Assembly (NCBI RefSeq): GCF_001881565.1
Contig: NZ_MPDJ01000006.1
Location: 186,001-250,000, forward strand
DNA length: 64,000 nt
Origin: Eisenbergiella tayi
Lineage (GTDB): Bacteria > Bacillota > Clostridia > Lachnospirales > Lachnospiraceae
Direction of reading: 5' to 3'
The position numbers and the translations under genes were made by a program. Within the stretch, counting starts at the first letter, position 1. Every line of letters starts with the position of its first letter. Below the pieces are notes generated by a model. It searched no databases. It was given only the letters and a program-made list of their open reading frames with translations, and had not been told where the DNA came from. This document shows, one piece after another, positions 44,337-53,846 of this stretch.

Positions 44337-46685
44337 ATGCTGGAGGTTGTAAAGAGAAAACAGGATTTGGTGGAAAAGACTTACTGCAGGGGCGGCAGTC
44401 TTTTTTTGGAGACGCAGAAGGGGCTTCTGCGGCTGAAGCCCAGGAACGATTCTATTGTGCGTATCAGTTATACGCAGAAGGGTGAATTTACAGGAAACGT
44501 CGGGATCGGCATTCTGGAAGAAAAGGAATGGGACGGCTGGACCTGTGAGGAGCAGGAAAGCAGGGTGGTCCTGTATACGGAGAAGCTTGCCCTGGAGGTG
44601 GATAAGAGGACGGGCAGTATCCGTTATCTGGAAAGGAACGGGAGGCTGCTTCTGGCGGAGCGGGAAGAGGACAGCAGGGAGCTGGAGGAATTTGATTCTT
44701 ATAAAACGGTAATTGATGAGAATACCAAAATAGAAGAGGTGGAGACGGCTGACGGCGTAAAGCGTGTTATCAAGGAAGCAAGTATGGTATTTGACAAGAA
44801 GCTGTATCATACCCGCCTTCATCTGAAGTGGCAGGAGTCGGAAAGGCTTTATGGGCTTGGGCAGGCGGAGGAAGGTCTGCTGAATCTGCGGGGAAGCGTG
44901 CAGTATCTCCATCAGGCGAATCTGAAGATAGCCATTCCCTTCCTGGTGTCCTCCAATGGCTATGGAATCCTTCTTTCCACAGGCAGTACAGCCATATTCC
45001 AGGATACGCAGTATGGTTCTTATCTCTATACGGAAGCGGATGAGGAAATGGATTATTACTTTATTGCCGGGGGATCCATGGATGAAGTCATCAGCGGGTA
45101 TCGGCTGCTTACCGGAAAAGCGTCCATGCTGCCGAGGTGGGCTTATGGTTTCATTCAGTCGCAGGAGAGGTATGAAACACAGGAGGAGATCCTGGATGTG
45201 GCCCGGGAATTCAGGGACAGGGGCTTCGGATTGGATGCGCTTGTTCTGGACTGGTGTTCCTGGGAGGACGGCATGTGGGGGCAGAAGAGTTTTGATCCTT
45301 CCCGTTTTCCGGATCCTGGTGCGATGACGGATGCCCTGCATCAGGAGGATGTGCATTTCATGCTGTCCATCTGGCCGAATATGAGTAAAAGTACGGCTGA
45401 TTATGAGGAATTCCTGGAGAAAAAGCTTCTGCTTCCCGCCAGTGAAATCTATGACGCCTTTGATGAGAAAGCCAGAAAGCTTTACTGGAAACAGGTGCAG
45501 GAAGGGCTTTTCCGGCATGGGGTGGATGCCTGGTGGTGTGATTCCAGCGAGCCTTTTACGCCGGAATGGGCCAGGAAGGTGAAGCCGGGGCCGGAGGAAA
45601 TGTATGCGGACTTTGTACGGGATGCCGGGAAATATATTCCCGCGGAGCGTATGAATTCTTATGGGCTGTTTCATGCCAGAACGATTTATGAAGGGCAGAG
45701 AGAAGCTTCGGAAGAAAAAAGAGTGGTGAACCTGACCCGTAATTCCTATGTGGGCGGACAGCGTTATGGGGTGATTCTCTGGTCGGGGGATATTTACGCA
45801 TCCTGGGAAACGCTGCAAAAGCAGATAGCGGCAGGGCTGAATTTCTGCGCCAGCGGCCTTCCTTACTGGACGTTGGATATCGGAGCCTTTTTTGTGAAGA
45901 AAGGGGAGCCATGGTTCTGGAATGGGGATTATGAGGATGGTCTTTCGGATCTGGGCTATCGTGAGCTTTTCGTGAGATGGTTCCAGTATGGGGCGTTTCT
46001 TCCTGTATTCCGGAGCCATGGCACAGATGTGAGAAGGGAGCCATGGCTGTTTGATAACGGGAAGGACGGTTTTTATGAGGCACTGTGCGGAGCGGTTTCC
46101 CTGCGCTACAGCCTGCTCCCTTACATCTATTCCTGGGCTTACCGTGTGTGGAAGGAGGATAAGACCTTTCTGCGTATGCTGGCCTTTGATTTCATGCAGG
46201 ATGAGAAGGCTCTGGATATTGGGGATCAGTATATGTTCGGGGAAAGTATCCTGGTATGCCCTGTGACGGAACCTATGTATTACGGAACAGGCTCTGAGGT
46301 GCTCAGCGGTATTCCTGAAAAGAGAACCGTGTACCTTCCCGGGGGCTGTGACTGGTATGATTTTTATACCGGGGAGCGTTATGCAGGCGGACAGTATGTG
46401 GAAGCGGACGCGCCTCTTTCCCGGATTCCTCTGTTCGTAAAAGCGGGGAGTATCCTTCCCATGGCAGAGGCGGCACAGAATACGGCCCGGGCGGCGGAAG
46501 CGGAAGTGGAATACCGTATCTATGCAGGAGCGGACTGCAGCTTTACGTTATACAGGGACAGCGGCGATGGCTATGCTTATGAGCAGGGAGAATATGAGCT
46601 CACGGAGCTTGTATGGGAAGAGAAAACAAGGAAACTTTTTGTCAATGGAACAGAGCAGTCGGAAAATGTGGTAATATATTCTTAA
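44337..46685 (+). CDS. GH31 family glycosidase (alpha-xylosidase/alpha-glucosidase type)
   Basis: The 782-residue protein has no signal peptide. It has an N-terminal beta-sandwich, then the GH31 barrel with the nucleophile Asp402 in WWCDSSEP and the acid/base Asp485 in WSGDIYASW, plus the RSHGTDVRREPW segment. A C-terminal beta domain follows. The family removes terminal alpha-linked xylose, glucose or related sugars from oligosaccharides. Its partner gene encodes a GH28 enzyme, which suggests work on plant cell-wall fragments in the cytoplasm. AGAGGG lies before the start. The precise substrate is not readable. Confidence 0.9.
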   Translation: MLEVVKRKQDLVEKTYCRGGSLFLETQKGLLRLKPRNDSIVRISYTQKGEFTGNVGIGILEEKEWDGWTCEEQESRVVLYTEKLALEVDKRTGSIRYLERNGRLLLAEREEDSRELEEFDSYKTVIDENTKIEEVETADGVKRVIKEASMVFDKKLYHTRLHLKWQESERLYGLGQAEEGLLNLRGSVQYLHQANLKIAIPFLVSSNGYGILLSTGSTAIFQDTQYGSYLYTEADEEMDYYFIAGGSMDEVISGYRLLTGKASMLPRWAYGFIQSQERYETQEEILDVAREFRDRGFGLDALVLDWCSWEDGMWGQKSFDPSRFPDPGAMTDALHQEDVHFMLSIWPNMSKSTADYEEFLEKKLLLPASEIYDAFDEKARKLYWKQVQEGLFRHGVDAWWCDSSEPFTPEWARKVKPGPEEMYADFVRDAGKYIPAERMNSYGLFHARTIYEGQREASEEKRVVNLTRNSYVGGQRYGVILWSGDIYASWETLQKQIAAGLNFCASGLPYWTLDIGAFFVKKGEPWFWNGDYEDGLSDLGYRELFVRWFQYGAFLPVFRSHGTDVRREPWLFDNGKDGFYEALCGAVSLRYSLLPYIYSWAYRVWKEDKTFLRMLAFDFMQDEKALDIGDQYMFGESILVCPVTEPMYYGTGSEVLSGIPEKRTVYLPGGCDWYDFYTGERYAGGQYVEADAPLSRIPLFVKAGSILPMAEAAQNTARAAEAEVEYRIYAGADCSFTLYRDSGDGYAYEQGEYELTELVWEEKTRKLFVNGTEQSENVVIYS

Positions 46686-46712
46686 AAACAGGCAGGAACA
46701 GGGAGAAGGAAA

Positions 46713-48278
46713 ATGGAGCTTGCAATCTTGATGCTGACCGCGGGAAGCGCTGTGGTGGAAATCAAATGCGGCAGTATTTACAGGCTGGAGGAGGCATATA
46801 CAATCTTCCTTAACGGGGAAGAGCGGGGAACGACGCAGAAGGTTGTCACCTCTCTGTTTAACCTGTCTCCCGACAGGGACTACCTGCTGCAGCTTGCAGG
46901 AGAGGATGGAAGTATCCGGGGAGAAATCTCTTTTCACACAAAAACGGAGACAGCCGTCTTAAATGTCCGTGATTTCGGGGCTTCGGGAGAAGGGGAACAG
47001 GATGATACCGTCTTTATCCAGGCGGCGATCATGGCGTGTCCGCCGGAGGGCAGGGTGGTGATTCCGCCGGGAAAATACCGTGTGACCAGCCTGTTCCTGA
47101 AAAGCAACAGCAATCTGGAACTGGAGGAGGGGGCCGTCCTTATATATGACGGACGGCCCGGACGTCTTCCGATCCTTCCCGGGCTTCTTTCCGGAAAAGA
47201 GGAGAATAGTTTTGCTTTAGGCAGCTGGGAAGGAGAAGCGGCGGATATGTATGCCGCCCTTTTTACCGGATGCGGCGCAGAGAATGTCAATTTATACGGT
47301 AAGGGAGAAATACTGGGAGGCGCTTCCATGGAGGACTGGTGGAGTGAGGAGAACAGGCAGAGCTCTCCCCACAGGCCGCGGATGCTGTTTCTGACTCATT
47401 GTAAACATATCAGGGTGCAGGGGCTTCATTTTTCCATGTGTCCCAGCTGGTGCATCCATCCCTGCTTCTGCAGCGATCTGGGTATTTATGATGTGGAGAT
47501 TATCAATCCGGAGGATTCCCCTAATACGGATGGGATAAATCCCGAATCCTGTGAAGATGTGGAAATCGCGGGCTGTCATTTTTCCCTTGGCGATGACTGT
47601 ATCGCCATAAAATCAGGGAAAGGCAGGCGGGCACAGGAAAATCCCGTACCGGGCAGTCATATTCAGATCCGTCAGTGTTTTATGGAAAATGGCCATGGCG
47701 GCGTGACCATCGGCAGTGAAATCAGCTCCGGCGTCCATCATGTGACGGTCAGGGACTGCTGTTTCAGGAATACGGACAGGGGGCTTCGGATCAAAACAAG
47801 GAGAGGCAGAGGAAAGTCATGTGTGGTGGATGCCGTTCTTTTTGAAAATATACACATGGAGCAGGTGGATACCCCTTTCGTGCTGAACTGCTTTTACTTT
47901 TGTGAGCCGGACGGCCGTTCGGACTATGTGCAGACGAAAGAGGCTCTTCCGGCGGATGAGCGGACGCCCAATATGGGAGAACTGGTATTCCGTCATATTT
48001 ACTGCACGGACTGCCATATCGCCGCGGCTTTCTTCTATGGACTTCCGGAGAAAAAGATCAAATCTGTCATTATGGAAGACGTACGGATCCGATATGCCAA
48101 GGATGCCCGGCCGGGTCTGCCGGCCATGATGTGCGGCGTGGAAAAAATGTGCCGCAAAGGTTTGTTTTTCCGGAATGTGGAAAGGCTGTGCCTCAAAGGG
48201 ATAGATATCAGGGGACAGGAGTCGGAGGCCATAGATGCGGCGGATGTGGATGTGATAATCCGGGAAGTGCAGGAATAA
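46713..48278 (+). CDS. GH28 family polygalacturonase/exo-galacturonidase
   Basis: The 521-residue protein has a short N-terminal beta domain (about residues 1-80) and a GH28 beta-helix. All family motifs are present: NTDG (Asp273), LGDDC (Asp294, Asp295), GHG (His328) and RIK (359-361). It should hydrolyse galacturonic-acid linkages of pectin, probably on imported oligomers, as no signal peptide is seen. It follows GH31 by 27 bases with GGGAGAAGG before the start and precedes an AraC regulator. Confidence 0.9.
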   Translation: MELAILMLTAGSAVVEIKCGSIYRLEEAYTIFLNGEERGTTQKVVTSLFNLSPDRDYLLQLAGEDGSIRGEISFHTKTETAVLNVRDFGASGEGEQDDTVFIQAAIMACPPEGRVVIPPGKYRVTSLFLKSNSNLELEEGAVLIYDGRPGRLPILPGLLSGKEENSFALGSWEGEAADMYAALFTGCGAENVNLYGKGEILGGASMEDWWSEENRQSSPHRPRMLFLTHCKHIRVQGLHFSMCPSWCIHPCFCSDLGIYDVEIINPEDSPNTDGINPESCEDVEIAGCHFSLGDDCIAIKSGKGRRAQENPVPGSHIQIRQCFMENGHGGVTIGSEISSGVHHVTVRDCCFRNTDRGLRIKTRRGRGKSCVVDAVLFENIHMEQVDTPFVLNCFYFCEPDGRSDYVQTKEALPADERTPNMGELVFRHIYCTDCHIAAAFFYGLPEKKIKSVIMEDVRIRYAKDARPGLPAMMCGVEKMCRKGLFFRNVERLCLKGIDIRGQESEAIDAADVDVIIREVQE

Positions 48279-48298
48279 ACCGTCACAGGAAATGAAGG

Positions 48299-49141
48299 AT
48301 GGAACGCATGGACTACAGGCATGAAGAATTTCAGTTTGAGGAGGGCAGCAGGATTCAGGTTTTCGATGTCGCAAAGAAGCAGGAGACCCTGCACTGCCAT
48401 GACTGCCTTGAACTGAACCGGATAGAAAGCGGGACGGGAAACTATATCATCGGCGGAAAAGTTTATGAAATCTGCCCGGGGGATATTTTTGTCATCAATA
48501 ACCGGGAAAGGCATCTGGCCGTGCATAAGGAACCTGTCCGCATGACCGTGATCCTGTTTTCCTCGGAAGTGTGGAAGGACTGGTATAACCAGGATTATCT
48601 GAAACCCTTTTTCCAAAGGACGGAGGATTTCTCCAATCAAATCCGTAAAAAAGAAGAAGGCTATGATAAGCTGGATCAGACTTTTTCATCCATAAAAGAA
48701 GAAGCGGAACAAAAGGAAACCGGATGGAGGAATGTGCTGGAAGCGGCGGGTGTATTGCTGCTGTCCTACCTGTACCGTTACTATGCGGGCAGAAAGCATA
48801 TAGCGGAGGAAGGGAATGCGGCTTTATATCCGGAAAAGCGGACGGAGCAGGTCTTTTCCTATATTGAGGAGCATTTCCGGGAAGAGATCACCCTGCAGGA
48901 GATCGCTGACAGCCTGGCTGTCAGCAAGACCTACCTGTGCAGATACTTTAAAGAAATGACGAATCAGACGGTTTTTGAATATGTGGAGCAGGTGCGGATC
49001 CAGTACGCCTGCTGTCTTCTGAAAAAAGTGGATTTGTCCATTGCGGAGATTTCCCTGGCTTCCGGCTTCGGATCCGTTTCTCTTTTTAACCGGATGTTTA
49101 AAAAATATATGCATATGACGCCCGGCGAATTCAGAAAGTAA
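48299..49141 (+). CDS. AraC-family transcriptional regulator
   Basis: The 280-residue protein has an N-terminal cupin-like domain (LHCHDCLELNRIESGTG) and C-terminal double helix-turn-helix (LQEIADSLAVSKTYLCRYF, SGFGSVSLFNRMFKKYM). It is the last gene of the GH31-GH28 operon and probably its regulator. The start at 48299 is supported by a weak AGGA; an ATG three codons on is an alternative. Confidence 0.86.
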   Translation: MERMDYRHEEFQFEEGSRIQVFDVAKKQETLHCHDCLELNRIESGTGNYIIGGKVYEICPGDIFVINNRERHLAVHKEPVRMTVILFSSEVWKDWYNQDYLKPFFQRTEDFSNQIRKKEEGYDKLDQTFSSIKEEAEQKETGWRNVLEAAGVLLLSYLYRYYAGRKHIAEEGNAALYPEKRTEQVFSYIEEHFREEITLQEIADSLAVSKTYLCRYFKEMTNQTVFEYVEQVRIQYACCLLKKVDLSIAEISLASGFGSVSLFNRMFKKYMHMTPGEFRK

Positions 49142-49163
49142 GGTGTGTTTGCAGCAGCCCGGG

Positions 49164-49216
49164 TAATCGTGAAGGTACGGAACAGCTAGCAGTCCGGCTA
49201 ACTGTGAAGGTACGGA
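49164..49216 (+). repeat. short direct repeat TAA-N2-GTGAAGGTACGGA
   Basis: Two copies (49164-49181 and 49199-49216) differ at two adjacent bases and lie in the 77-base gap between convergent AraC and oxidoreductase genes. They may be slippage products or a binding site. Confidence 0.5.
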
Positions 49217-49218
49217 TA

Positions 49219-50301
49219 TCAGTCCAGGCAGAGATTCCTGTCTGCAAGAACCTGGGATACCTTTACCGGAATGCCAAGCCGGAGAGATTGTTCCATGGCT
49301 TCCATAACGGCCAGGGTACGGATCCCTTCCTTCAGATCCGGTTTGGGAGTTATTCCTTCATTCATATCCCGGGCGAATTGTTCGATATAGTTCTGGTATT
49401 CCCCGGCATGGTGGGTTTCCGCTTCGAACCGGAAAAAGTAATCATGCAGTTCGTTATATTCGTGCAGTTGGGCTGTCTTCTGTAGGGGCTGGAAATTCGT
49501 ATAATACTGCAGCTTCGGATACCCGGCCCGGCTGATGCCTTTGGTTCCCCGGAGTGTACAGCTGATGGACTGTTCCACGGCGCTGCCCAGTGTGGGCGCG
49601 GCATACACGCCGTTCACGCCGGCGAATCTTCCGTCTTTGTTTTTCAGCAGGAATTTCATGGTATCGGGTGCCTGGATCCCTCGTTCCCGGGTGTTTTCAC
49701 TCGCAATGCCAAGACCGTATACTTCCTCCACCTCCGGCAGATACCACACGGCTAAATCCACCGCATGTATCATAAAATTGTACATCCAGGAAAAGCCCTT
49801 ACGGTGGCTCCATTCCCTGTCCAGAAACCATCTGGAATCACTGATATAATGAGTTTCCACAGTGATCAGCCCGCCGAGCCTGCCTTCTTCAAAATCCTGC
49901 CTCTGCCTTCTGGCCGGCTCAAAATACCGGGAGCTTTGCCCTACGAAAACCGTTTTTCCGGTACGCTTCTGTGCCTCCAGGAGAGCGCCTGCCTCATCCA
50001 GATCAACCATCAATGGTTTGGTGCAGATGACGTGCTTTCCCGCCTCCAAAGCCATTTTGATATGCGCCGCATGAAGCTGATCCGGCGTATAAATCCCAAT
50101 GACATCGATGGATTCATCATCCAGCATGTTTTGGTATTCCGTGGTATAGCCGTCCAGACCGAATTTCTGACAGCGTTCTTTACACAATTCTTCATTCAAA
50201 TCACAGATGTTCCCCAGCTCCCAGAGCTCACTGTTTTGTACGGCGGATATGATGCTCCTGCCTTCCCCCAGACCGAGAACTCCCATCGTAAATTTTTTCA
50301 T
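49219..50301 (-). CDS. Gfo/Idh/MocA family oxidoreductase
   Basis: The 360-residue protein has an N-terminal Rossmann fold with a modified glycine loop (VLGLGEGRSI) and a later GKHVICTKPLMVD segment in the place of the family's EKP motif, whose Lys is catalytic. The C-terminal half is the usual alpha/beta substrate domain. Such NAD(P)-dependent enzymes oxidise sugars or inositols. It lies next to plant-glycan genes and may act on an acidic sugar. AGGAG precedes the start. Confidence 0.87.
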   Translation of the reverse strand: MKKFTMGVLGLGEGRSIISAVQNSELWELGNICDLNEELCKERCQKFGLDGYTTEYQNMLDDESIDVIGIYTPDQLHAAHIKMALEAGKHVICTKPLMVDLDEAGALLEAQKRTGKTVFVGQSSRYFEPARRQRQDFEEGRLGGLITVETHYISDSRWFLDREWSHRKGFSWMYNFMIHAVDLAVWYLPEVEEVYGLGIASENTRERGIQAPDTMKFLLKNKDGRFAGVNGVYAAPTLGSAVEQSISCTLRGTKGISRAGYPKLQYYTNFQPLQKTAQLHEYNELHDYFFRFEAETHHAGEYQNYIEQFARDMNEGITPKPDLKEGIRTLAVMEAMEQSLRLGIPVKVSQVLADRNLCLD

Positions 50302-50342
50302 CGCTTACCGCTCCTTTTCTCTGCTTTGCCTTCCCCTGCAAA

Positions 50343-50668
50343 TTCCGGTTCTTCCCCTGCCGCCGGAGGCCCTCCCCTTCCGCCCCGGACGCCGCCCTGC
50401 CCTGCTTTGCCCGTTCGTTCCTTGTCCGCCCTGTGCCGCTCCGGCCTGCAAGGATTCCTGTAAGGGGCGTTATAAGCTCGCCGGTCCTTAGGCTGCGTCC
50501 TTTGCAGCCTTAGTACCGCTGCGTGCTTATCCGAACGGAAGTGTCCCCTGTAAGGAACCTTGCAGGCCGGAGCGGCACAGGGCGGACAAGGAACGAACGG
50601 GCAAAGCAGGGCAGGGCGGCGTCCGGGGCGGAAGGGCAGGGCCTCCGGCGGCAGGGGAAGAACCGGAA
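50343..50668. repeat. giant fold-back element 4 (different core)
   Basis: The arms 50343-50467 and 50545-50668 are inverted repeats. The outer 111 positions pair with only one mismatch (C-C at 50374). Above this both strands carry CCTGTAAGG, forming a symmetric internal loop. The apex then folds again through ATAAGC/GCTTAT and GGT...CTTAGGCTGC/GCAGCCTTAG...ACC. No similarity to the GCGGC core of elements 1-3 is seen. It sits between two minus-strand genes, and the surrounding 439-base gap holds no gene. Confidence 0.92.
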
Positions 50669-50740
50669 ATTACATGCCGACAGTTAAAGGATAGCAGGGC
50701 GGAAGCGGATTGTCTTGCCTTATGTTATGGTGTTTTTACA

Positions 50741-52621
50741 CTATCTTGCACCGGGGCCGCTGCGGTTTTCCAAAACCGTCCGGCTCATTCCCTCTTCCAG
50801 CTGGACGGGCAGCCGTTTGGGGAAAATAAGGCTCATGGAAAAGCCTGCGCCGTCCATGGGGATGGAAGGGTTCATGGAGCAGTCGTTCCCGAACACTATT
50901 TTCAGCCTGTTATTGATATTTGTGAGGGCGAAGCCTTCCTCTTTTTTATCCGCATAGATGTTTCCTGACAGCTTTTCCCTGAGGGCTTCCAGCTTTTCCT
51001 GGGATATGCAAAGCCCGTTGTCCGAGACCTCAAGGCAGATATATTCCACTTCGTTTTTCACAAAAGAACTTCCGATTATGGTGAAAAGATTGTCCTCCCG
51101 CGCCGGATCGATCCCGTGGACGAAATAATTTTCTATCAGAGGCTGAAGTGTGTTTTTAGGCAGCCCATAGGGAAGAAGCCCGGAGGGCACATCAAATTCA
51201 TATTCAAAATTACGGAACCGGTACTGATAGAGAACCATGAAATTTTCACACGCCTCCAGCTCTGCGCCGATGGAAACATACATGCTGCGGTTGGTCTGGG
51301 AGCGGTAAATTTTGGAGAGCAGAAGTATCATCTGCGAGGCGTCCGCATTTTTTCCCTGGGTCAGCTGAACACGGATGATTTCCAGCGTGTTATATAAAAA
51401 ATGAGGGTTAATGCTGGTCTGCAGGGCATATAAATCCGATTTTTTCTGCTGCAGCTCATAGATATAAGACTTTTCCACGTTTTCCTGCAGGGCATCGCAC
51501 ATGAGGTTAAAACCGGATATGATTTGGGAAAACTCATCCTGCCCTTTGGTAGGCGGGATCCGATAGGATAAATTCGTATCTCCGATGTGTTTCATCCCTT
51601 CCCGGATGCTGTTTACCTTTTTATTCCCGATAAAGCAGGTGATCAGATACATGCACAGCGACACAAGAAACAGGCAGACGGAGAGGCTGAAAATCAGGGA
51701 CAGCGTGTAATTGGCGGGCAGGCTGTTTCCCGGAATCTGATAGAAAGCGCGGAAGGCGTGATTCCTGTTGGGCAGGGACGACACATAATAGTTTTTTCCT
51801 CCCAACGGCAGCAGGGCAGGAAAGGAGCCGGAATCCGAAACAGGGATATCCGGTTTGAAATCCGCCGGCAGCAGGGCTGCTGAGTAGTTCTGGTCCGAAC
51901 TGAAAAGAATCTGATTGTCAGGGCCGGTGATGAGAAAGGTACTGTCCTCATCCAGCGGATAACGGTTCAGCACGCCGGTGAGCTCCGAGGTGGAATACAG
52001 AGCTATCAGGGAACCGATAGGCTCCTTTGCGCTGCGGAACAGAGTCCCGGTCAGCCCGTAAATATGGGAAGACGGCTTCTGGATACCGTTCTCCGTAAAA
52101 ACATCCGAGAGCCACTCGTCAGATATCAGCTGCCTGGTAAAAGGCTTCAGCGTGGAAAAATTATCCGGGGTCCGGGGCAGGTAGGTGAGGGAGGAGAGAC
52201 GGCTGTAATAATAAAGATGTCCTTCTTCCGAAGAGTACAGAAGAAAGCCCGTCAGATAATTATCGTTCTGCACAATGGAATGCAGTACGGATATGACATT
52301 GCTTCTTATGGCCGGCGTTATCTCTTCATAATCACGGGCCTCCAGAAGGCGGCAGAGAGATTCATTGCATCTGGTGGTGCCGCCTGTGATTTTAAGGGCG
52401 ATTCCGTTGGGAAAATCAACAATTTTTTGTGCAAACGTATCCGAAATGCTTCGAAGCGCATAATCGTAATTCTTGAAATACTGGGCTTTTTCATAGCGCT
52501 GCGCCATGCTCCCGGCAATCAGGGCGCTGAACAGGGAGAATACGCCTAAAATAATAACGCTTAACAGAAACATACTTGTATAGAAGCCTTTGGGCAATAA
52601 TAATTTCCTCAGTTTCCTCAT
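50741..52621 (-). CDS. YesM-type sensor histidine kinase
   Basis: The 626-residue protein has one membrane helix near residues 14-38, a large extracellular sensor of about 250 residues, a second helix near 305-327, a HAMP region and a His_kinase domain with INPHFLYNTLEII (phosphoacceptor His) near residue 410. An ATPase domain with LQPLIENYFVHG follows. It probably senses a sugar or its binding protein and signals to the YesN-type regulator encoded at 56623-58116. The gene is divergent from the ABC importer. AAAGGAGG precedes the start. Confidence 0.88.
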   Translation of the reverse strand: MRKLRKLLLPKGFYTSMFLLSVIILGVFSLFSALIAGSMAQRYEKAQYFKNYDYALRSISDTFAQKIVDFPNGIALKITGGTTRCNESLCRLLEARDYEEITPAIRSNVISVLHSIVQNDNYLTGFLLYSSEEGHLYYYSRLSSLTYLPRTPDNFSTLKPFTRQLISDEWLSDVFTENGIQKPSSHIYGLTGTLFRSAKEPIGSLIALYSTSELTGVLNRYPLDEDSTFLITGPDNQILFSSDQNYSAALLPADFKPDIPVSDSGSFPALLPLGGKNYYVSSLPNRNHAFRAFYQIPGNSLPANYTLSLIFSLSVCLFLVSLCMYLITCFIGNKKVNSIREGMKHIGDTNLSYRIPPTKGQDEFSQIISGFNLMCDALQENVEKSYIYELQQKKSDLYALQTSINPHFLYNTLEIIRVQLTQGKNADASQMILLLSKIYRSQTNRSMYVSIGAELEACENFMVLYQYRFRNFEYEFDVPSGLLPYGLPKNTLQPLIENYFVHGIDPAREDNLFTIIGSSFVKNEVEYICLEVSDNGLCISQEKLEALREKLSGNIYADKKEEGFALTNINNRLKIVFGNDCSMNPSIPMDGAGFSMSLIFPKRLPVQLEEGMSRTVLENRSGPGAR

Positions 52622-52762
52622 ATCCGCCTCCTTTTAAAAGGTCTTTCTTTTTTAATTAAATCAGATCCCAACAACCCTTGCAAGCGTGTAAGGAGAATCC
52701 ACGGCACATTTTGCAAGATAGTTGAAATTATTTCAAAAACTTAAAATAAGTACTATATACAA

Positions 52763-52776
52763 TGTAAACACTTACA
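52763..52776. promoter_or_regulatory. dyad TGTAA-N4-TTACA between YesM and ABC genes
   Basis: A perfect 5-base dyad lies in the divergent promoter region about 65 bases before the first permease, a plausible binding site for the YesN-type regulator or another repressor. Confidence 0.4.
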
Positions 52777-52838
52777 CCCCATAATAGAGACAGGAAGAGC
52801 GATAATAGTTTAAGAGGATTAGGGGGTATCCAAAGGAA

Positions 52839-53780
52839 ATGAGTAAAAACGAACAAAAAGCAAAAGCGGGAGTCAATCCGAGAAGAAAAGCCGGTTTTCG
52901 TCTGTTTCTGCTGACCACGCCTATATTGATAGGAATCTTTATTTTTTCATACCTTCCCCTGCTGGGGTGGATATATGCTTTTTTTGATTACAAGCCGGGA
53001 TTGTCTATCTGGGATTGTACCTTTACCGGCCTGAAGTGGTTTACGATGCCTTTTGCCAACTCCGTTCTGCGCGGGCAGTTCGGCAGGGTTATGGCCAATA
53101 CGCTGGGCATTAATTTCCTGTATCTGATTGCCATGATACTGCCTATGTTTTTTGCGATTTTCCTCATGGAAATCCCCTCCAAACGGTATCGGAAGGCGGT
53201 GCAGACGCTGACAACCATACCGAATTTTATCAGCTGGGTCCTTGTTTATTCCGCATTTTATTCCCTCCTTTCCACAGAAGGACTTCTGAATAACCTGCTG
53301 GTGGGCATGGGAATTCTGGAAACGCCTGTTAATTACCTGGCAAGCAGCAGCCATATGTGGCTCAAGATGTTGGGCTACCATCTCTGGAAGGGGCTGGGCT
53401 GGGGAGCCATCGTGTACATAAGCGCCATCACCTCCATTGATTCGGAAATCTATGAAGCGGCAAACATTGACGGGGCAGGCCGGTTTGCCAAAATCAGACA
53501 TATTACCATTCCCCACCTGATTCCCACCTTCTTTGTCATGTTTATCCTGCAGATAGGAAATATCATCAATAACGGAATTGATCAGTATCTGGTATTTTCC
53601 AATGCCATGAATCAGGATTTTATAGAAGTTCTTGATTTGTATGTATACAGGAACGGTCTTGTACAGGGGAATATCTCCTATGCCACCGCAATCGGCATGT
53701 GGAAATCCATCATCAGCCTGATACTGGTATTCGGGGCAAACAAGCTGTCGAAAAAAATCAGAGGCACCGCCCTTTTCTAA
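52839..53780 (+). CDS. ABC transporter permease, LplB type
   Basis: The 313-residue membrane protein has six hydrophobic segments and the loop YEAANIDGAGRFAKIRHITI. It belongs to the LplB/YteP sugar-importer group, often used for pectin or rhamnogalacturonan fragments. It is the first gene of a three-gene operon (permease, permease, binding protein), divergent from the YesM kinase. AAAGGA precedes the start. Confidence 0.87.
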   Translation: MSKNEQKAKAGVNPRRKAGFRLFLLTTPILIGIFIFSYLPLLGWIYAFFDYKPGLSIWDCTFTGLKWFTMPFANSVLRGQFGRVMANTLGINFLYLIAMILPMFFAIFLMEIPSKRYRKAVQTLTTIPNFISWVLVYSAFYSLLSTEGLLNNLLVGMGILETPVNYLASSSHMWLKMLGYHLWKGLGWGAIVYISAITSIDSEIYEAANIDGAGRFAKIRHITIPHLIPTFFVMFILQIGNIINNGIDQYLVFSNAMNQDFIEVLDLYVYRNGLVQGNISYATAIGMWKSIISLILVFGANKLSKKIRGTALF

Positions 53781-53846
53781 GGTGGTTTGCTGAGAGAATC
53801 ATATCGTTTGTCCGGACAGTCCGGAAAAAGGAGAGGAGAAGTAAAA

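Noticed and set aside
44271..46019. 582-codon minus-strand open frame
   Set aside because: It lies wholly opposite the GH31 gene, whose catalytic motifs are intact; the antisense product has no recognisable motif.
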